From Haloglycomyces albus DSM 45210 (lineage in GTDB: Bacteria; Actinomycetota; Actinomycetes; Mycobacteriales; Micromonosporaceae): a DNA stretch of 64,000 nt. Positions 24,683-33,864 of this stretch are shown here, in pieces. The DNA is taken from assembly GCF_000527155.1 (NCBI RefSeq), contig NZ_AZUQ01000001.1:124001-188000 (forward strand). Reading direction: 5' to 3'. The notes beneath the pieces were generated by a model that made no database searches, had not been told where the DNA came from, and was given only the letters and a program-made list of their open reading frames with translations. Numbering within the stretch: the first letter of the stretch is position 1; the number at the start of each line of letters is the position of its first letter. A program made the position numbers and the translations under genes.

Positions 24683-25990
24683 CTATCCGACGATCATGCC
24701 CGCTCCTACGGTGCGGTTGTCGGCCTCGTCGATGATGATGAATCCGCCGGTGGATCGGTTCCGGCGGTAGTCGTCGGCGAGGAGCGGTTTGGTGGTCCGC
24801 AGGGTGACCCGCCCGATTTCGTTGAGGGCGAGGCCGTCGGCGTCCTCACTGCGGTGCAGAGTGTTGACGTCGAGGCGGTATTGCACGTCCTTGACGATGG
24901 CGCGAACGTCGGCGGTGGTGTGTTTGATGGCGTATTTGCCGCGTACTCGCATGGGGCGGCTTTCGTCCATCCAGCAGACCATGGCCTCCACGTCCTGGGT
25001 GGCGCGCGGTTGGTTGCCGACGCGGGCGAGCATGTCTCCGCGCGAGATGTCGATGTCGTCGTCAAGTCGAACGGTGACCGACATGGGCGGGTACGCCTCG
25101 TTCAAGGGCCCGTCGGCGGTGTCGATGGCGGTGATGGTCGAGGTGAACCCGGAGGGAAGCGCGATGACCTCGTCCCCTGGCTTCAAGACCCCGGAAGCCA
25201 CCTGTCCGGCATATCCTCGATAGTCGCGGTTGCTGTTGGAGTGCGGGCGAATCACGTGCTGCACGGGGAAACGGGTGTCGACCAGGTTGCGGTCGGAGGC
25301 GATGTGGACGTTTTCCAGGTGGTGCAACAGGCTCGTGCCTTCGTACCAGGTCATGTTCTCCGACCGGTTGACGACGTTGTCGCCTTCGAGGGCCGATATC
25401 GGAATCACCGACAGATCGGGGATTTCCAGTTTTGTGGCGAAGGCCTTGAATTCGGCCTCGATCTGTTCGAACACTTCTTGGTCGTAATCGACGAGGTCCA
25501 TTTTGTTGACGCACAGCACGAGGTGCGGTACGCGCAGCAGCGAGCAGAGGAAGGCGTGGCGACGAGATTGTTCCACCAGTCCTTTTCTGGCGTCGACCAG
25601 AATCAACGCCAGGTCCGCCGTCGAGGCGCCGGTGACCATGTTTCGCGTGTATTGGATGTGGCCGGGCGTGTCGGCGATGACGAACTTCCGCTTCGGCGTG
25701 GCGAAGTAACGGTAGGCCACGTCGATGGTGATTCCCTGTTCCCGTTCGGAACGCAGCCCGTCGGTCAGTAGCGCGAAGTCAGTGTAGTCGTCGCCGCGTT
25801 GGGCCGATACCTGTTCCACCGACTCCCATTGGTCGGTGAACAGGCTTTTGCTGTCGAACAGCAGACGGCCGATCAGGGTCGATTTGCCGTCGTCTACGCT
25901 TCCGGCCGTGGCGAAACGCAGCATTTCGGTGGCGTTGCGATTGTGGTCGTCGGTCTCTGCGTCGGACCGGGGGATCGCGGTGTCAGTCAT
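24683..25990 (-). CDS. cysN: Sulfate adenylyltransferase large subunit (GTPase)
   Basis: A 435-residue GTPase subunit of ATP sulfurylase that drives formation of adenosine 5'-phosphosulfate. The G1 motif GSVDDGKST is at about residues 30-38, DTPGH and NKMD follow, and the C-terminal half is an EF-Tu-like beta-barrel pair. It ends without the APS-kinase (CysC) fusion seen in some actinobacteria. It lies 68 nt after cysD in the same operon. Confidence 0.93.
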   Translation of the reverse strand: MTDTAIPRSDAETDDHNRNATEMLRFATAGSVDDGKSTLIGRLLFDSKSLFTDQWESVEQVSAQRGDDYTDFALLTDGLRSEREQGITIDVAYRYFATPKRKFVIADTPGHIQYTRNMVTGASTADLALILVDARKGLVEQSRRHAFLCSLLRVPHLVLCVNKMDLVDYDQEVFEQIEAEFKAFATKLEIPDLSVIPISALEGDNVVNRSENMTWYEGTSLLHHLENVHIASDRNLVDTRFPVQHVIRPHSNSNRDYRGYAGQVASGVLKPGDEVIALPSGFTSTITAIDTADGPLNEAYPPMSVTVRLDDDIDISRGDMLARVGNQPRATQDVEAMVCWMDESRPMRVRGKYAIKHTTADVRAIVKDVQYRLDVNTLHRSEDADGLALNEIGRVTLRTTKPLLADDYRRNRSTGGFIIIDEADNRTVGAGMIVG

Positions 25991-26058
25991 GTCGTGTACC
26001 TATCATCGGAGCTCGTCGAATTCGAGTCGGACCATGCGTCTTTCGGTGTTCCGGAGGC

Positions 26059-26961
26059 TTAGAAGTAGCCTTCACGCTTTCGGTCCTCCATGGCCGCTTC
26101 GGAGGCCTTGTCGTCCCCTCGGGTGGCACCGCGCTCGGTGATACGGGTCGCGGCCACTTCGGCGATGATCGCCTCGAGAGTGTCGGCGTTCGATTCCACC
26201 GCCGCGGTACAGGAGGCGTCTCCGACGGTGCGGTAGCGCACGCGCCTCACCTCGGTTTTCTCACCTTCGGTGGGACGGATGAACTCGTTGACTCCGTAGA
26301 ACATCCCGTCACGTTCGACGACTTCACGATCGTGGGCGAAGTAGATCGACGGTAGGGGAATGTCCTGATCGGCAATGTAGTGCCAAATGTCGAGTTCGGT
26401 CCAGTTCGACAGGGGAAAGACCCGGATCTGTTCGCCGGGGTGCATCCGCCCGTTATACAGGTTCCACAGTTCGGGGCGTTGATTCTTGGGGTCCCATTGC
26501 CCGAACTCGTCGCGGAAGGAGAAGATGCGTTCCTTGGCACGGGCCTTCTCCTCGTCACGGCGCGCACCGCCGAACAGTGCGTCGAAGCCGTGTTTTTCCA
26601 CCGCTTCCAACAGCACCGGCGTTTGGATTCGGTTGCGTGAACCGCCGGGTGGCTCCACGACCATGCCTCGGTCGATCGCTTCCTGGACGGAGGCTACGAC
26701 AAGTTGCACCCCGGTGTCGTCGACCCGCTTGTCGCGATACTCGATGGCTTCGGGGAAATTGTGTCCGGTGTCCACGTGTAGTACGGGGAAGGGAACGGCC
26801 GCGGGCGCGAACGCCTTCTTCGCCAGATGCAGCATGACGATGGAGTCCTTGCCGCCGGAGAAAAGGAGTACCGGGCGCTGACAGCTCGCGATCACTTCCC
26901 GAAATATGTAGATCGCTTCCGCTTCTAGAGCGGCGAGATGGCTGACTCTGTAATCGCTCAC
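26059..26961 (-). CDS. cysD: Sulfate adenylyltransferase small subunit
   Basis: A 300-residue ATP-pyrophosphatase-type subunit that, with CysN, makes APS from ATP and sulfate. The PP-loop SGGKDSIVMLHLA is near residue 33 and the FGGARRDEEKARAKER loop is typical. GTG 26961 is chosen (AAAGGAG 12 nt upstream); the frame reaches 26991 only through a TTG. With cysN and the nearby cysQ and two TauE/SafE-type permeases it forms a sulfur-assimilation neighbourhood. Confidence 0.92.
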   Translation of the reverse strand: MSDYRVSHLAALEAEAIYIFREVIASCQRPVLLFSGGKDSIVMLHLAKKAFAPAAVPFPVLHVDTGHNFPEAIEYRDKRVDDTGVQLVVASVQEAIDRGMVVEPPGGSRNRIQTPVLLEAVEKHGFDALFGGARRDEEKARAKERIFSFRDEFGQWDPKNQRPELWNLYNGRMHPGEQIRVFPLSNWTELDIWHYIADQDIPLPSIYFAHDREVVERDGMFYGVNEFIRPTEGEKTEVRRVRYRTVGDASCTAAVESNADTLEAIIAEVAATRITERGATRGDDKASEAAMEDRKREGYF

Positions 26962-27087
26962 CGTCTCATTCAACTCCTTTCGGTGTCCCAATGGGACTCT
27001 CTTGATGCGTCACATACCGATCGCGTCGTTCCATCGGTTGTGACAGCACCGCAGGCGGTTTTATTCCGTTGCGTCTCACGGTGACCG

Positions 27088-27885
27088 TCAGCGGTTGACT
27101 GCGGCCACCACGTCGTCGGCCAAGTCGGGGCGACAGACGATGAGGTCGGGCAGACGCGGGTCGGGTTGGTTATAACGCAGTCCCGTTCCATCGATCCGAG
27201 AGGCGTACCACCCGGCGGCGAGCGCCACCCCGACAGGTGCCGCCGAATCCCATTCGTACTGCCCTCCGGAGTGTATGTAGGCGTCGACCTGACCGGTGAT
27301 GACGGCCGCGATCTTGGCTCCGGCCGATCCCATGGGCACGAGGTCGGCGCCCAGTTTCGCCGCCGCCTGTTCGGCTTCCTGTGGGGGCCGCGTGCGCGAC
27401 ACCGCGATGCGCGGTCGTGCGGGGCGTTCTCCGGAGGGAACGAGCGTTTCGACCGTTCCGGTGGAGAGAACCAGGTGTTGCGCGGGGAGTGCGATGGCCG
27501 CAGCGGTCAGTCCGCGCCCACGTTGCCAGAGAGCCACATGGACGGCCCAGTCGTCGCGATCGGCTTCGGCGAACTCACGTGTTCCGTCGAGTGGGTCGAT
27601 GATCCAGACCCTGTCGGCGGCCAGGCGATCGGTTCCACTACGTCCCTGCTGCCCGGTGGCTTCCTCCGAGAGAACGGCGTCGTCGGGGTGTTGTTCGGCC
27701 AGTCGGGCCAGGATGGCCTGGTTGGCCTTGTCGTCACCGGCGTCTTTCAGGGCCGCCTGATCGGCGTAGCCCATGTCGTCGCGCAGGCCGAGCAGGAGCT
27801 GGCCGGCATGATGCGCGGTCGCGGTGGCAAAGGCGATGTCATCGGCCGTCGCTGCGGAGACCTGACCGGTGGTGGACGTGACCAT
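27088..27885 (-). CDS. cysQ: 3'(2'),5'-bisphosphate nucleotidase
   Basis: A 265-residue inositol-monophosphatase-fold enzyme that removes the 3'-phosphate from PAP/PAPS, recycling the by-product of sulfate reduction. Metal motifs are the SEEAT glutamates, WIIDPLDGTREFA and the EWDSAAP aspartate. ATG 27885 is chosen because a strong promoter (TTGTCA, 16-nt spacer, TAATAT) ends 7 nt upstream, giving a leaderless message. The frame remains open to 27963, where it would overlap the DUF3105 stop, but that start has no ribosome site. Confidence 0.88.
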   Translation of the reverse strand: MVTSTTGQVSAATADDIAFATATAHHAGQLLLGLRDDMGYADQAALKDAGDDKANQAILARLAEQHPDDAVLSEEATGQQGRSGTDRLAADRVWIIDPLDGTREFAEADRDDWAVHVALWQRGRGLTAAAIALPAQHLVLSTGTVETLVPSGERPARPRIAVSRTRPPQEAEQAAAKLGADLVPMGSAGAKIAAVITGQVDAYIHSGGQYEWDSAAPVGVALAAGWYASRIDGTGLRYNQPDPRLPDLIVCRPDLADDVVAAVNR

Positions 27886-27892
27886 GGCAGCC

Positions 27893-27920
27893 ATATTACG
27901 CTGCATATCCGCTCTGACAA
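27893..27920 (-). promoter_or_regulatory. Strong leaderless promoter of cysQ
   Basis: On the minus strand TTGTCA (27915-27920), a 16-nt spacer and TAATAT (27893-27898) match the sigma-70 consensus closely. The TAATAT box ends 7 nt before the cysQ ATG. This is the clearest complete promoter in the window. Confidence 0.7.
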
Positions 27921-27962
27921 ACGTGCGACTTCGACGTTCCATATTTTGGACTTCCTGATTCA

Positions 27963-28592
27963 TTATTTAATACCGTTGCCGCAGGTCGCTCCGGGCTCGG
28001 GTGTCGTTTCGGCATTCTGCGCGTATGTGTCGGCGAACGCATCGATGGCCGGGTCTCCGGCATTGTCTGTGAAAAGTTGCATACCCCAGGCCGTGACGAT
28101 GACGGGCGAGGACTGCCCCGGAAAGGGGCTCATCATACTGTACGGGCGATCGGTGACACGCCGTTCGAGCAGCGAGATGTCCTGAGCGCTGAGAGCGGCG
28201 GGATCATAGGTCAACCAGATCGCGCCGTGCTCCAACGAATGGATGGCGTGACCGTTCTCGATCGGCTCCTCGTATATGCGTCCCATGCAGTTCTGCCAGA
28301 CGGGGAAGTGCGCACCTCCCGCCGGAGGGTCACTGAATTCGCGCTCCAGAGCGTCGACGTGCTGGAAGGTCGCGACCCAAGGGTGCGGATGATCGGCCGG
28401 TTCCAGTTCTCCATTGTTGAGTGCGCGCACCAGCTCGGTGATGTTTCCCCATTCGCCGTAGTAGTTGACGACGTTCGCCGTTTCCAAGGGGTCGTCCTCC
28501 TCACCCCACCCGAAGAAGCCGGGCGATCCGGAAGTGAACAGGACAGCCGCCAAAAGCGGAATGAGCAGTACCGACCGATTTCGCTTGGACAT
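27963..28592 (-). CDS. Second DUF3105 protein, secreted or anchored
   Basis: A 209-residue protein with an N-terminal signal-like helix (SVLLIPLLAAVLFTSG) and a DUF3105 domain bearing PPAGGAHFPVWQNCMGRIYE and AIHSLEHGAIWLTY. It lacks the acidic tail of the copy at 22406-23200 and has no DUF305 partner beside it. ATG 28592 follows AAGGAG. Two conserved Cys (in QNC and at the C terminus, GATCG) could pair outside the cell. Confidence 0.8.
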   Translation of the reverse strand: MSKRNRSVLLIPLLAAVLFTSGSPGFFGWGEEDDPLETANVVNYYGEWGNITELVRALNNGELEPADHPHPWVATFQHVDALEREFSDPPAGGAHFPVWQNCMGRIYEEPIENGHAIHSLEHGAIWLTYDPAALSAQDISLLERRVTDRPYSMMSPFPGQSSPVIVTAWGMQLFTDNAGDPAIDAFADTYAQNAETTPEPGATCGNGIK

Positions 28593-28995
28593 AGGGTTCT
28601 CCTTGAGAAAATACACTCGCTGCGTGGATTGGCTTCCTCCTCCACTCGTGAAAGAGCAGGGGATTTCAACCGCTGTCACCGGTTGACGCACGGCCCCTCG
28701 CGGGTGTGCCGGTTCCTGCTTCTCAGAACGGCGAACACCGTGTCTCCACAGGCTGAGGCCGCAAGCCCTGCGGCCGTGATCGGCGCGACCCCTCCCGTTT
28801 AGACCTTTATGGGGGATTTCGCACGCCGCACCCGAAATTACCCGGTGTGACGCCGCGGGGCGGCTCAATACGGCGCGTCAGGGACATGACGCGCCTCACA
28901 CGTACGAGCCGATGACCTCACCGTCCGCAATCCGGTTGCGCAATCGCCCCCTCAAATGAGCTACATTCGTATTCGCCCTCCGCTTGCTCACCGAA
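28593..28995. other. Intergenic region with two inverted repeats
   Basis: No gene is seen in these 400 nt. TCAACCG (28666-28672) and CGGTTGA (28680-28686) form an inverted repeat with a 7-nt spacer, operator-like and about 75 nt upstream of the DUF3105 start. GGCCGCA/TGCGGCC with a 5-nt loop lies at 28757-28775. A long leader for the minus-strand gene is possible; no riboswitch class is recognised. Confidence 0.35.
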
Positions 28996-29730
28996 ATGGA
29001 CGGTTACGTGCTCACAGTCTTCCTGATCTTCTGCACCCTGGCGCTCGCCTCCGTCGTCCGCACCACGGCTGGATTCGGATTCTCCCTCGTGGCGGTACCG
29101 CCGCTGAGTCTCTTGACCGACCCTGTCACCGCCGTCATCACCGCGATATTCATGGCCGGTCCCCTCAGCATCTGGATCGCCTTGAAAGATCGACACCACA
29201 TCGACAGGCGCATCGCCACCACGGCCGTTCTGGCGTGCATCGCCGGTGTTCCCGTGGGAGTGTGGATCCTCAATATTCTGTCGGCACAGGCGCTCACCAT
29301 CGCCATCGCCGTCGTCGTACTGGCCTGCACCGCCTTGGTGTGGAAACGGGTCGTGATCTCCGGCGGACTGCCCGTCGTGGCCGGCATCAGTGCCTTTTCC
29401 GGGATTTCCTTCGCCTCCACCGGAATCGACGGACCGCCCATGGTCGCCGCCATGCAGGGAATGCGTCTCGAGCCTCGGGTGCAACGTGCGACCCTTGCGG
29501 TCGTATTCGCCACCACCAGCGTCTGCTCGGTCATTGGTTTCGGAGTGAGCGGACAGCTCACCGGCGATCTGATCACCACCTTGGCGGTGGGAGTCCCGGC
29601 GTTCGGAGTGGGGATCGTCGCCGGAGAGTACCTCTTCAGCAGGTTCAACGCCGAACGATTCCGTCAGGCCGTCCTGGGGCTGTTGATCGTCAGCTCGGTC
29701 TCGGTCATTTCGAGTGTGTTGACCGCCTGA
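28996..29730 (+). CDS. TauE/SafE (TSUP) family permease
   Basis: A 244-residue integral membrane protein with about eight hydrophobic helices and the TSUP half-repeat arrangement (VRTTAGFGFSLVAVPPLSLL, later GISFASTGIDGPPMVAAMQG). Family members export sulfite or organosulfonates or take up sulfur compounds. Its place next to cysQ/cysD/cysN supports a sulfur-compound substrate. The start is uncertain: ATG 28996 is chosen, with TTG 28984 and GTG 29008 as alternatives, and no clear ribosome site. Confidence 0.8.
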   Translation: MDGYVLTVFLIFCTLALASVVRTTAGFGFSLVAVPPLSLLTDPVTAVITAIFMAGPLSIWIALKDRHHIDRRIATTAVLACIAGVPVGVWILNILSAQALTIAIAVVVLACTALVWKRVVISGGLPVVAGISAFSGISFASTGIDGPPMVAAMQGMRLEPRVQRATLAVVFATTSVCSVIGFGVSGQLTGDLITTLAVGVPAFGVGIVAGEYLFSRFNAERFRQAVLGLLIVSSVSVISSVLTA

Positions 29731-29754
29731 ACACCCTCACGTCGCACGCGAGCG

Positions 29755-30531
29755 TCAGCCTTGCCGCAACACGTCATAACTCAGGCGAACCATCAACACC
29801 GACACCACGATCAACAACATGATGCGGACGAACGACGTCCCACGCCGCAAGGCGGTTCGTGCCCCCAAGTAGGCGCCGAAGGCGTTTCCGCCCATCAACG
29901 CCAGTCCCAACAACCACCACACGTGTCCCAAGAAACCGAATACGAGCAGGGCACCGATATTGGTGGCGGCGTTGACGACCTTGACATGGGCCGCCGACGT
30001 GACGTAGTCGTATCCCAAGATCCCGGTGAACGCCAGTGCCAGAAAGATACCGGTCCCGGGGCCGAGGATTCCGTCGTAGAACGCGATGACCAGACCGGCC
30101 GTCACGACCAGTCCCACCGCACGTTGCGTCGTCAGCAACACCGGCGTGGTATTCAAACCGAAGGTCGGACGGGCCAGGATGAATACGGCCACGATGCCCA
30201 GCACACCGATAATGATCGGGCGCAGTACGTTTGAAGAGACCACTCCGGCCAGTGCCGCGCCCAGACCGGAGCCCGCCAGAGCCGTTCCCACCGTGGGCCA
30301 CAACAAGCGATGATTGAGCTTGACCTTACGCCCGTACGTCACCGCCGCCGTCGTGGTACCGGCCACCGATCCGAGTTTATTGGTTCCCAACAAGGTGGCC
30401 ACCGGAGCTTGCGGGTACGCCACCATCAGGGCGGGAAGCTGTAGCAAGCCCCCGCCGCCCACTACGGCGTCAACCCAACCGGCCGCCACCGCAGCAAGAA
30501 TGAGGAGCCCGAATACAGCATCAACGTCCAC
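29755..30531 (-). CDS. TauE/SafE (TSUP) family permease, second copy
   Basis: A 258-residue membrane permease with N-terminal GWVDAVVGGGGLLQLPALM and a second half-repeat AFYDGILGPGTGIFLALAF, typical of TSUP proteins. It converges with the first TSUP gene (24 nt between stops), yet the two sequences are clearly different subfamilies. GTG 30531 lies 7 nt downstream of TACCGT, a possible leaderless -10. Sulfite or another sulfur oxyanion is the likely cargo. Confidence 0.85.
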   Translation of the reverse strand: MDVDAVFGLLILAAVAAGWVDAVVGGGGLLQLPALMVAYPQAPVATLLGTNKLGSVAGTTTAAVTYGRKVKLNHRLLWPTVGTALAGSGLGAALAGVVSSNVLRPIIIGVLGIVAVFILARPTFGLNTTPVLLTTQRAVGLVVTAGLVIAFYDGILGPGTGIFLALAFTGILGYDYVTSAAHVKVVNAATNIGALLVFGFLGHVWWLLGLALMGGNAFGAYLGARTALRRGTSFVRIMLLIVVSVLMVRLSYDVLRQG

Positions 30532-30637
30532 AATGATGACGGTACTTCACATTACCGGCAGCATTGTTGTCCGAACCGTTGGACCGAGACGTCCTACACA
30601 GGACCACAGGCACCCGCGACTACGGGCCGGGCACGCT

Positions 30638-32155
30638 TCAGTAGGCCCCGCGCGAGCGCATGACGGCCGTGACGGTGCGCAGCATGATGACGAAATCAAG
30701 CGACAACGTCCAATTCTCCACATATCGCAGATCCAGACGTACCGCTTCGTCCCAGGACAGATCCGAACGCCCCGACACCTGCCACAAACCGGTCATTCCC
30801 GGCTTGACCACCAGACGACGGCGCACGTCCGGGGAATAAGCGGCGACTTCCGTCGGAAGAGGCGGACGCGGACCGACCAGACTCATATCGCCCTTCAGAA
30901 CATTGAACAACTGCGGCAGTTCATCGATCGACAATCGACGCAGGTACGTTCCCACCGGAGTCACCCGAGGATCTTCTCGCATTTTGAATAGAACGCCGTC
31001 GCTCTCATTCTGTTCCTGCAATTGAGCAAGCCGCCGCGAAGCGTCCAGGTACATGGAACGGAACTTCCATATGGTGAACGGTTTACCGTCGCGCCCGATA
31101 CGCTCCTGGCAATAAAACGCCGCGCCACTCGACGTCAATCGGATCAGAGCGATCGTCACCAGGAACACCGGCGACAGGAAGGTGATCAGGAGGGCGGCAC
31201 CCACCCGATCGGTGCACTCCTTCAACCAGCGCCGCACACCAGTCAGACGGACATGGTCCAGGTGCAGCATGGGTAGACCGTCCACCGGGCGAATCGACGT
31301 GCGTTCCCCACCGATGTCCACCATCGCCGACGCCACGATCAACTCCGTGTCGCAGCGCTCCAGATCCCAGGACAAACGCCGCAGGCGAGTGCCGTCGAAC
31401 TCCGGTGAGGTCAACACCAAAACCACGTCCGCGTCGACTTCCTCCACGGCTCCGGCGATGCGTTCGAAACCCCCGCAGACTCTGATGTGGAAATCCAGCA
31501 ACGAGCCACGTGCCTCGCCGTCGGGGACACAGGCGGCCACCACCTTGAGCCCGTGGTAACGTTCACGGCTCAACTGCGCCACCAATTCGGCGGTGGGCAA
31601 TTCATGGCCCACCACCAAGACTCGCTTCAAACAGTTACCTTTGGCGCGCTCACCATGCAGCCATTTACGCCAACAGAAACGAAATACGATCGTCAAGAGC
31701 GCTGTAGTCGGAATCGATATCACGACGAAAATACGGGACGTGGGGATCTCCAGTGCGTAGGACACCACCGCGACCACGGCGATGATGGCGAGGAATCCGC
31801 GCACCACGCGTTGATACTCGTCGGTACCGACAAACAGATAACGCGTTTCAAAGGCACGCGACATGCCCAACAAAGCGATCCACAGTATCGGCAACGCCAC
31901 AACGCCCAGGGCGTATATCCTGCTGTGATCGCTGAAATCGCCAAAGCGGGTTACGAAACCGGCCACGGCTCCCAACATCCCGGCAAGGATATCGGTGCTC
32001 ACAATCCCCCAGAGGTACCGGCGCTGCCAAGGAGCGGGTTTGGACTGTCTCCGCCCGGTTCCCGGAACGGCAAAGGAATTAACCGAATAGACCCGCCCCC
32101 GCCCGGAAGAAATCTGGCTGGGGATCTCGTAATCACTGACACCGCTGTTAGTCAC
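30638..32155 (-). CDS. Exopolysaccharide polyprenyl glycosylphosphotransferase
   Basis: About 505 residues. An N-terminal set of four to five membrane helices, a central CoA-binding-like domain ([14 protein letters not shown]) and a C-terminal bacterial sugar transferase domain ([20 protein letters not shown], then [20 protein letters not shown]). It transfers a sugar-1-phosphate from UDP-sugar to undecaprenyl phosphate, starting capsule or exopolysaccharide repeat units. It stands alone with no visible polysaccharide genes. GTG 32155 is used as start within an 8-bp inverted repeat; TTG 32176 is the other option. Confidence 0.85.
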   Translation of the reverse strand: MTNSGVSDYEIPSQISSGRGRVYSVNSFAVPGTGRRQSKPAPWQRRYLWGIVSTDILAGMLGAVAGFVTRFGDFSDHSRIYALGVVALPILWIALLGMSRAFETRYLFVGTDEYQRVVRGFLAIIAVVAVVSYALEIPTSRIFVVISIPTTALLTIVFRFCWRKWLHGERAKGNCLKRVLVVGHELPTAELVAQLSRERYHGLKVVAACVPDGEARGSLLDFHIRVCGGFERIAGAVEEVDADVVLVLTSPEFDGTRLRRLSWDLERCDTELIVASAMVDIGGERTSIRPVDGLPMLHLDHVRLTGVRRWLKECTDRVGAALLITFLSPVFLVTIALIRLTSSGAAFYCQERIGRDGKPFTIWKFRSMYLDASRRLAQLQEQNESDGVLFKMREDPRVTPVGTYLRRLSIDELPQLFNVLKGDMSLVGPRPPLPTEVAAYSPDVRRRLVVKPGMTGLWQVSGRSDLSWDEAVRLDLRYVENWTLSLDFVIMLRTVTAVMRSRGAY

Positions 32156-32167
32156 GTGATGACTAAC
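32147..32167. promoter_or_regulatory. Palindrome over the glycosylphosphotransferase start
   Basis: GTTAGTCA (32147-32154) and TGACTAAC (32160-32167) form a perfect 8-bp inverted repeat with a 5-nt spacer that covers the predicted GTG start. This looks like a dimeric repressor site, or a hairpin that would mask the start. Confidence 0.45.
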
Positions 32168-32273
32168 GAGAATCAAACGGGAAAGTAACGATCCGCGGCC
32201 ACATTCAATTACTTTAGGTAACTACAATTTAACCCTTGCGAGACACAGGGCGTCCGGCCAGTAGCCACTCCGC

Positions 32274-32852
32274 TTAATGGAACTGGTTCTGAGCCGCTTC
32301 GACTCCTTTTTCCACGACCGTTTCCGTCGCGTCGGCGGCCAGTTCCAGATTGAGGTCGAGCTCCGACCGTTCCGCCGAGGCAAAGTCCTTGAGCACGTAG
32401 TCCACCACGTCCATTCGTCCAGGGGGACGTCCGATTCCACAGCGGAGACGGGTGTAATCCTTCGTGCCCAGGACCTTGCTGATCGACTTGAGTCCGTTAT
32501 GGCCGCCTTCGCCGCCTCCACTTTTGATTCGGAGGCGACCGTATTCGATGTCGAGTTCATCGTGTATCACCAGAATCGACTCGGGCGGAATGGAGAAATA
32601 CTTGGCCAGGGGGCCGATCGCCTCACCAGAAAGATTCATAAATGTCAACGGCTTAACGATAAGGAGCCGAGGCCCGCCTATCCCCAAACGGGCCTCGGCG
32701 GCTTCCGCACGTAGCCGCTTCACTCGGGCAAACGGGCTGTTGTGGCGCTCGGCAAGCTTGTCAGCGACCATGAATCCAACGTTATGGCGATTATTCGCAT
32801 ACTTTTTCCCGGGATTGCCTAGACCGGCAATCAGAAACGGTGGGTTGGACAT
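32274..32852 (-). CDS. pth: Peptidyl-tRNA hydrolase
   Basis: A 192-residue enzyme that releases tRNA from prematurely dropped peptidyl-tRNA. Motifs: GLGNPGKKYANNRHNVGFM (catalytic His and Asn), KPLTFMNLSG, HDELDIEYGRLRIKSGGGEG and HNGLKS. It lies downstream of rplY, prs and glmU in the common actinobacterial order. Gap to rplY is about 107 nt. Confidence 0.95.
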   Translation of the reverse strand: MSNPPFLIAGLGNPGKKYANNRHNVGFMVADKLAERHNSPFARVKRLRAEAAEARLGIGGPRLLIVKPLTFMNLSGEAIGPLAKYFSIPPESILVIHDELDIEYGRLRIKSGGGEGGHNGLKSISKVLGTKDYTRLRCGIGRPPGRMDVVDYVLKDFASAERSELDLNLELAADATETVVEKGVEAAQNQFH

Positions 32853-32959
32853 GGCCTCATCCTATACGGCGATTCCCCATTCCTCCCGCCCAGTCCTTAC
32901 GGATCGCGGCGACAGGCGACGGTCTCAACACGCGACGGCGATGACACGCCGGTCGATAC

Positions 32960-33562
32960 TTACTCGGCGCTTTCTCCGGACTCTTCCTCGCTCGCTTCCT
33001 CGTCCTCAACGGCGGAGGCACGCGGAACGGTCACGGAGGCCAATACCTGGTCGGCTTCGGTGATCAGGTCGACGCCCTTGGGAAGGTCGACCGCGGAAGC
33101 GGAGATCGATTCGCCGACCGGCAGTCCTTCGAGGGAGACCTCGATGGACTCGGGGATGGTGGTAGCGGCGGCTTCGACGCTCAAAGTGTCGAGCTCGTGC
33201 ACGACGATTCCACCCTTCTCCGGCTCGCCCACGAAATTGAGCGGCACGTCGGTGGTGATCTTCTCCGAACGGCTGACGATCAACAGGTCGGCGTGGACGA
33301 GCGAGTCCTTCAAAGGATCGATCTGAACGTCCTTCGGCATGACCAGTTCCTGAGCGCCACCCTCGACCTCGACTTGAATCAACTGGTTCAGTCCACCGTT
33401 ACGGATGATGGTGGCGAATTCCAGCGTCGGGAGGGAAATGTGGCGCGGCTCGGAGCCGTGACCGTAAATGACGGCCGGAACCTTCCCGGCACGACGGGTA
33501 CGGCGGGCGGCACCCTTACCGAAGTCCGTGCGAATCTCAGCGCTGATTTTTACTTCAGACAT
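32960..33562 (-). CDS. rplY: Ribosomal protein bL25 (Ctc type)
   Basis: A 200-residue protein binding 5S rRNA, with an N-terminal L25 domain (IRTDFGKGAARRTRRAGKVP) and a C-terminal TL5/Ctc beta-domain, ending in an acidic tail (EDEEASEEESGES). Longer than E. coli L25, as usual for the Ctc form. About 300 nt to the prs stop contains the prs terminator and otherwise nothing recognised. Confidence 0.95.
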   Translation of the reverse strand: MSEVKISAEIRTDFGKGAARRTRRAGKVPAVIYGHGSEPRHISLPTLEFATIIRNGGLNQLIQVEVEGGAQELVMPKDVQIDPLKDSLVHADLLIVSRSEKITTDVPLNFVGEPEKGGIVVHELDTLSVEAAATTIPESIEVSLEGLPVGESISASAVDLPKGVDLITEADQVLASVTVPRASAVEDEEASEEESGESAE

Positions 33563-33811
33563 GAAAAGCTCCCTAAGGTATCTGAGTGATAGAAATTGAG
33601 GCGCTCGACATACCAGCGTTGGGGACAGGGAACCCTGAGAACCTACGCCTAGCGTCGATTACGGCATCGTCACATCTTTACTGTGATGCCCTCGCCGATG
33701 GCAACTTTTCTAGCGTACTACATTTGCTTCCCATATCCGCATCCGCGGCATTGCCTGTGATCTAAACGAACCTGCGTACGCCGGGTCCCGACCGCATTCC
33801 GACCGCACAAG

Positions 33812-33845
33812 CAAAAGTCCCGGCGACGACATCGCCACCGGGACT
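33812..33845 (-). terminator. Intrinsic terminator of prs
   Basis: AGTCCCGG (33816-33823) pairs with CCGGGACT (33838-33845), extended internally by GCGA/TCGC. On the minus strand the stem is followed by TTTTGC. It lies 20 nt downstream of the prs stop. Confidence 0.7.
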
Positions 33846-33864
33846 CCTGGAACGTTTTCGCGGT

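Noticed and set aside
24683-25990. CysN/CysC fusion
   Set aside because: The protein ends after the beta-barrel domains; there is no APS-kinase P-loop at the C terminus.
28593-28800. Possible riboswitch (SAM or c-di-AMP) upstream of the second DUF3105 gene
   Set aside because: Hairpins exist, but the conserved cores of those classes are not present.
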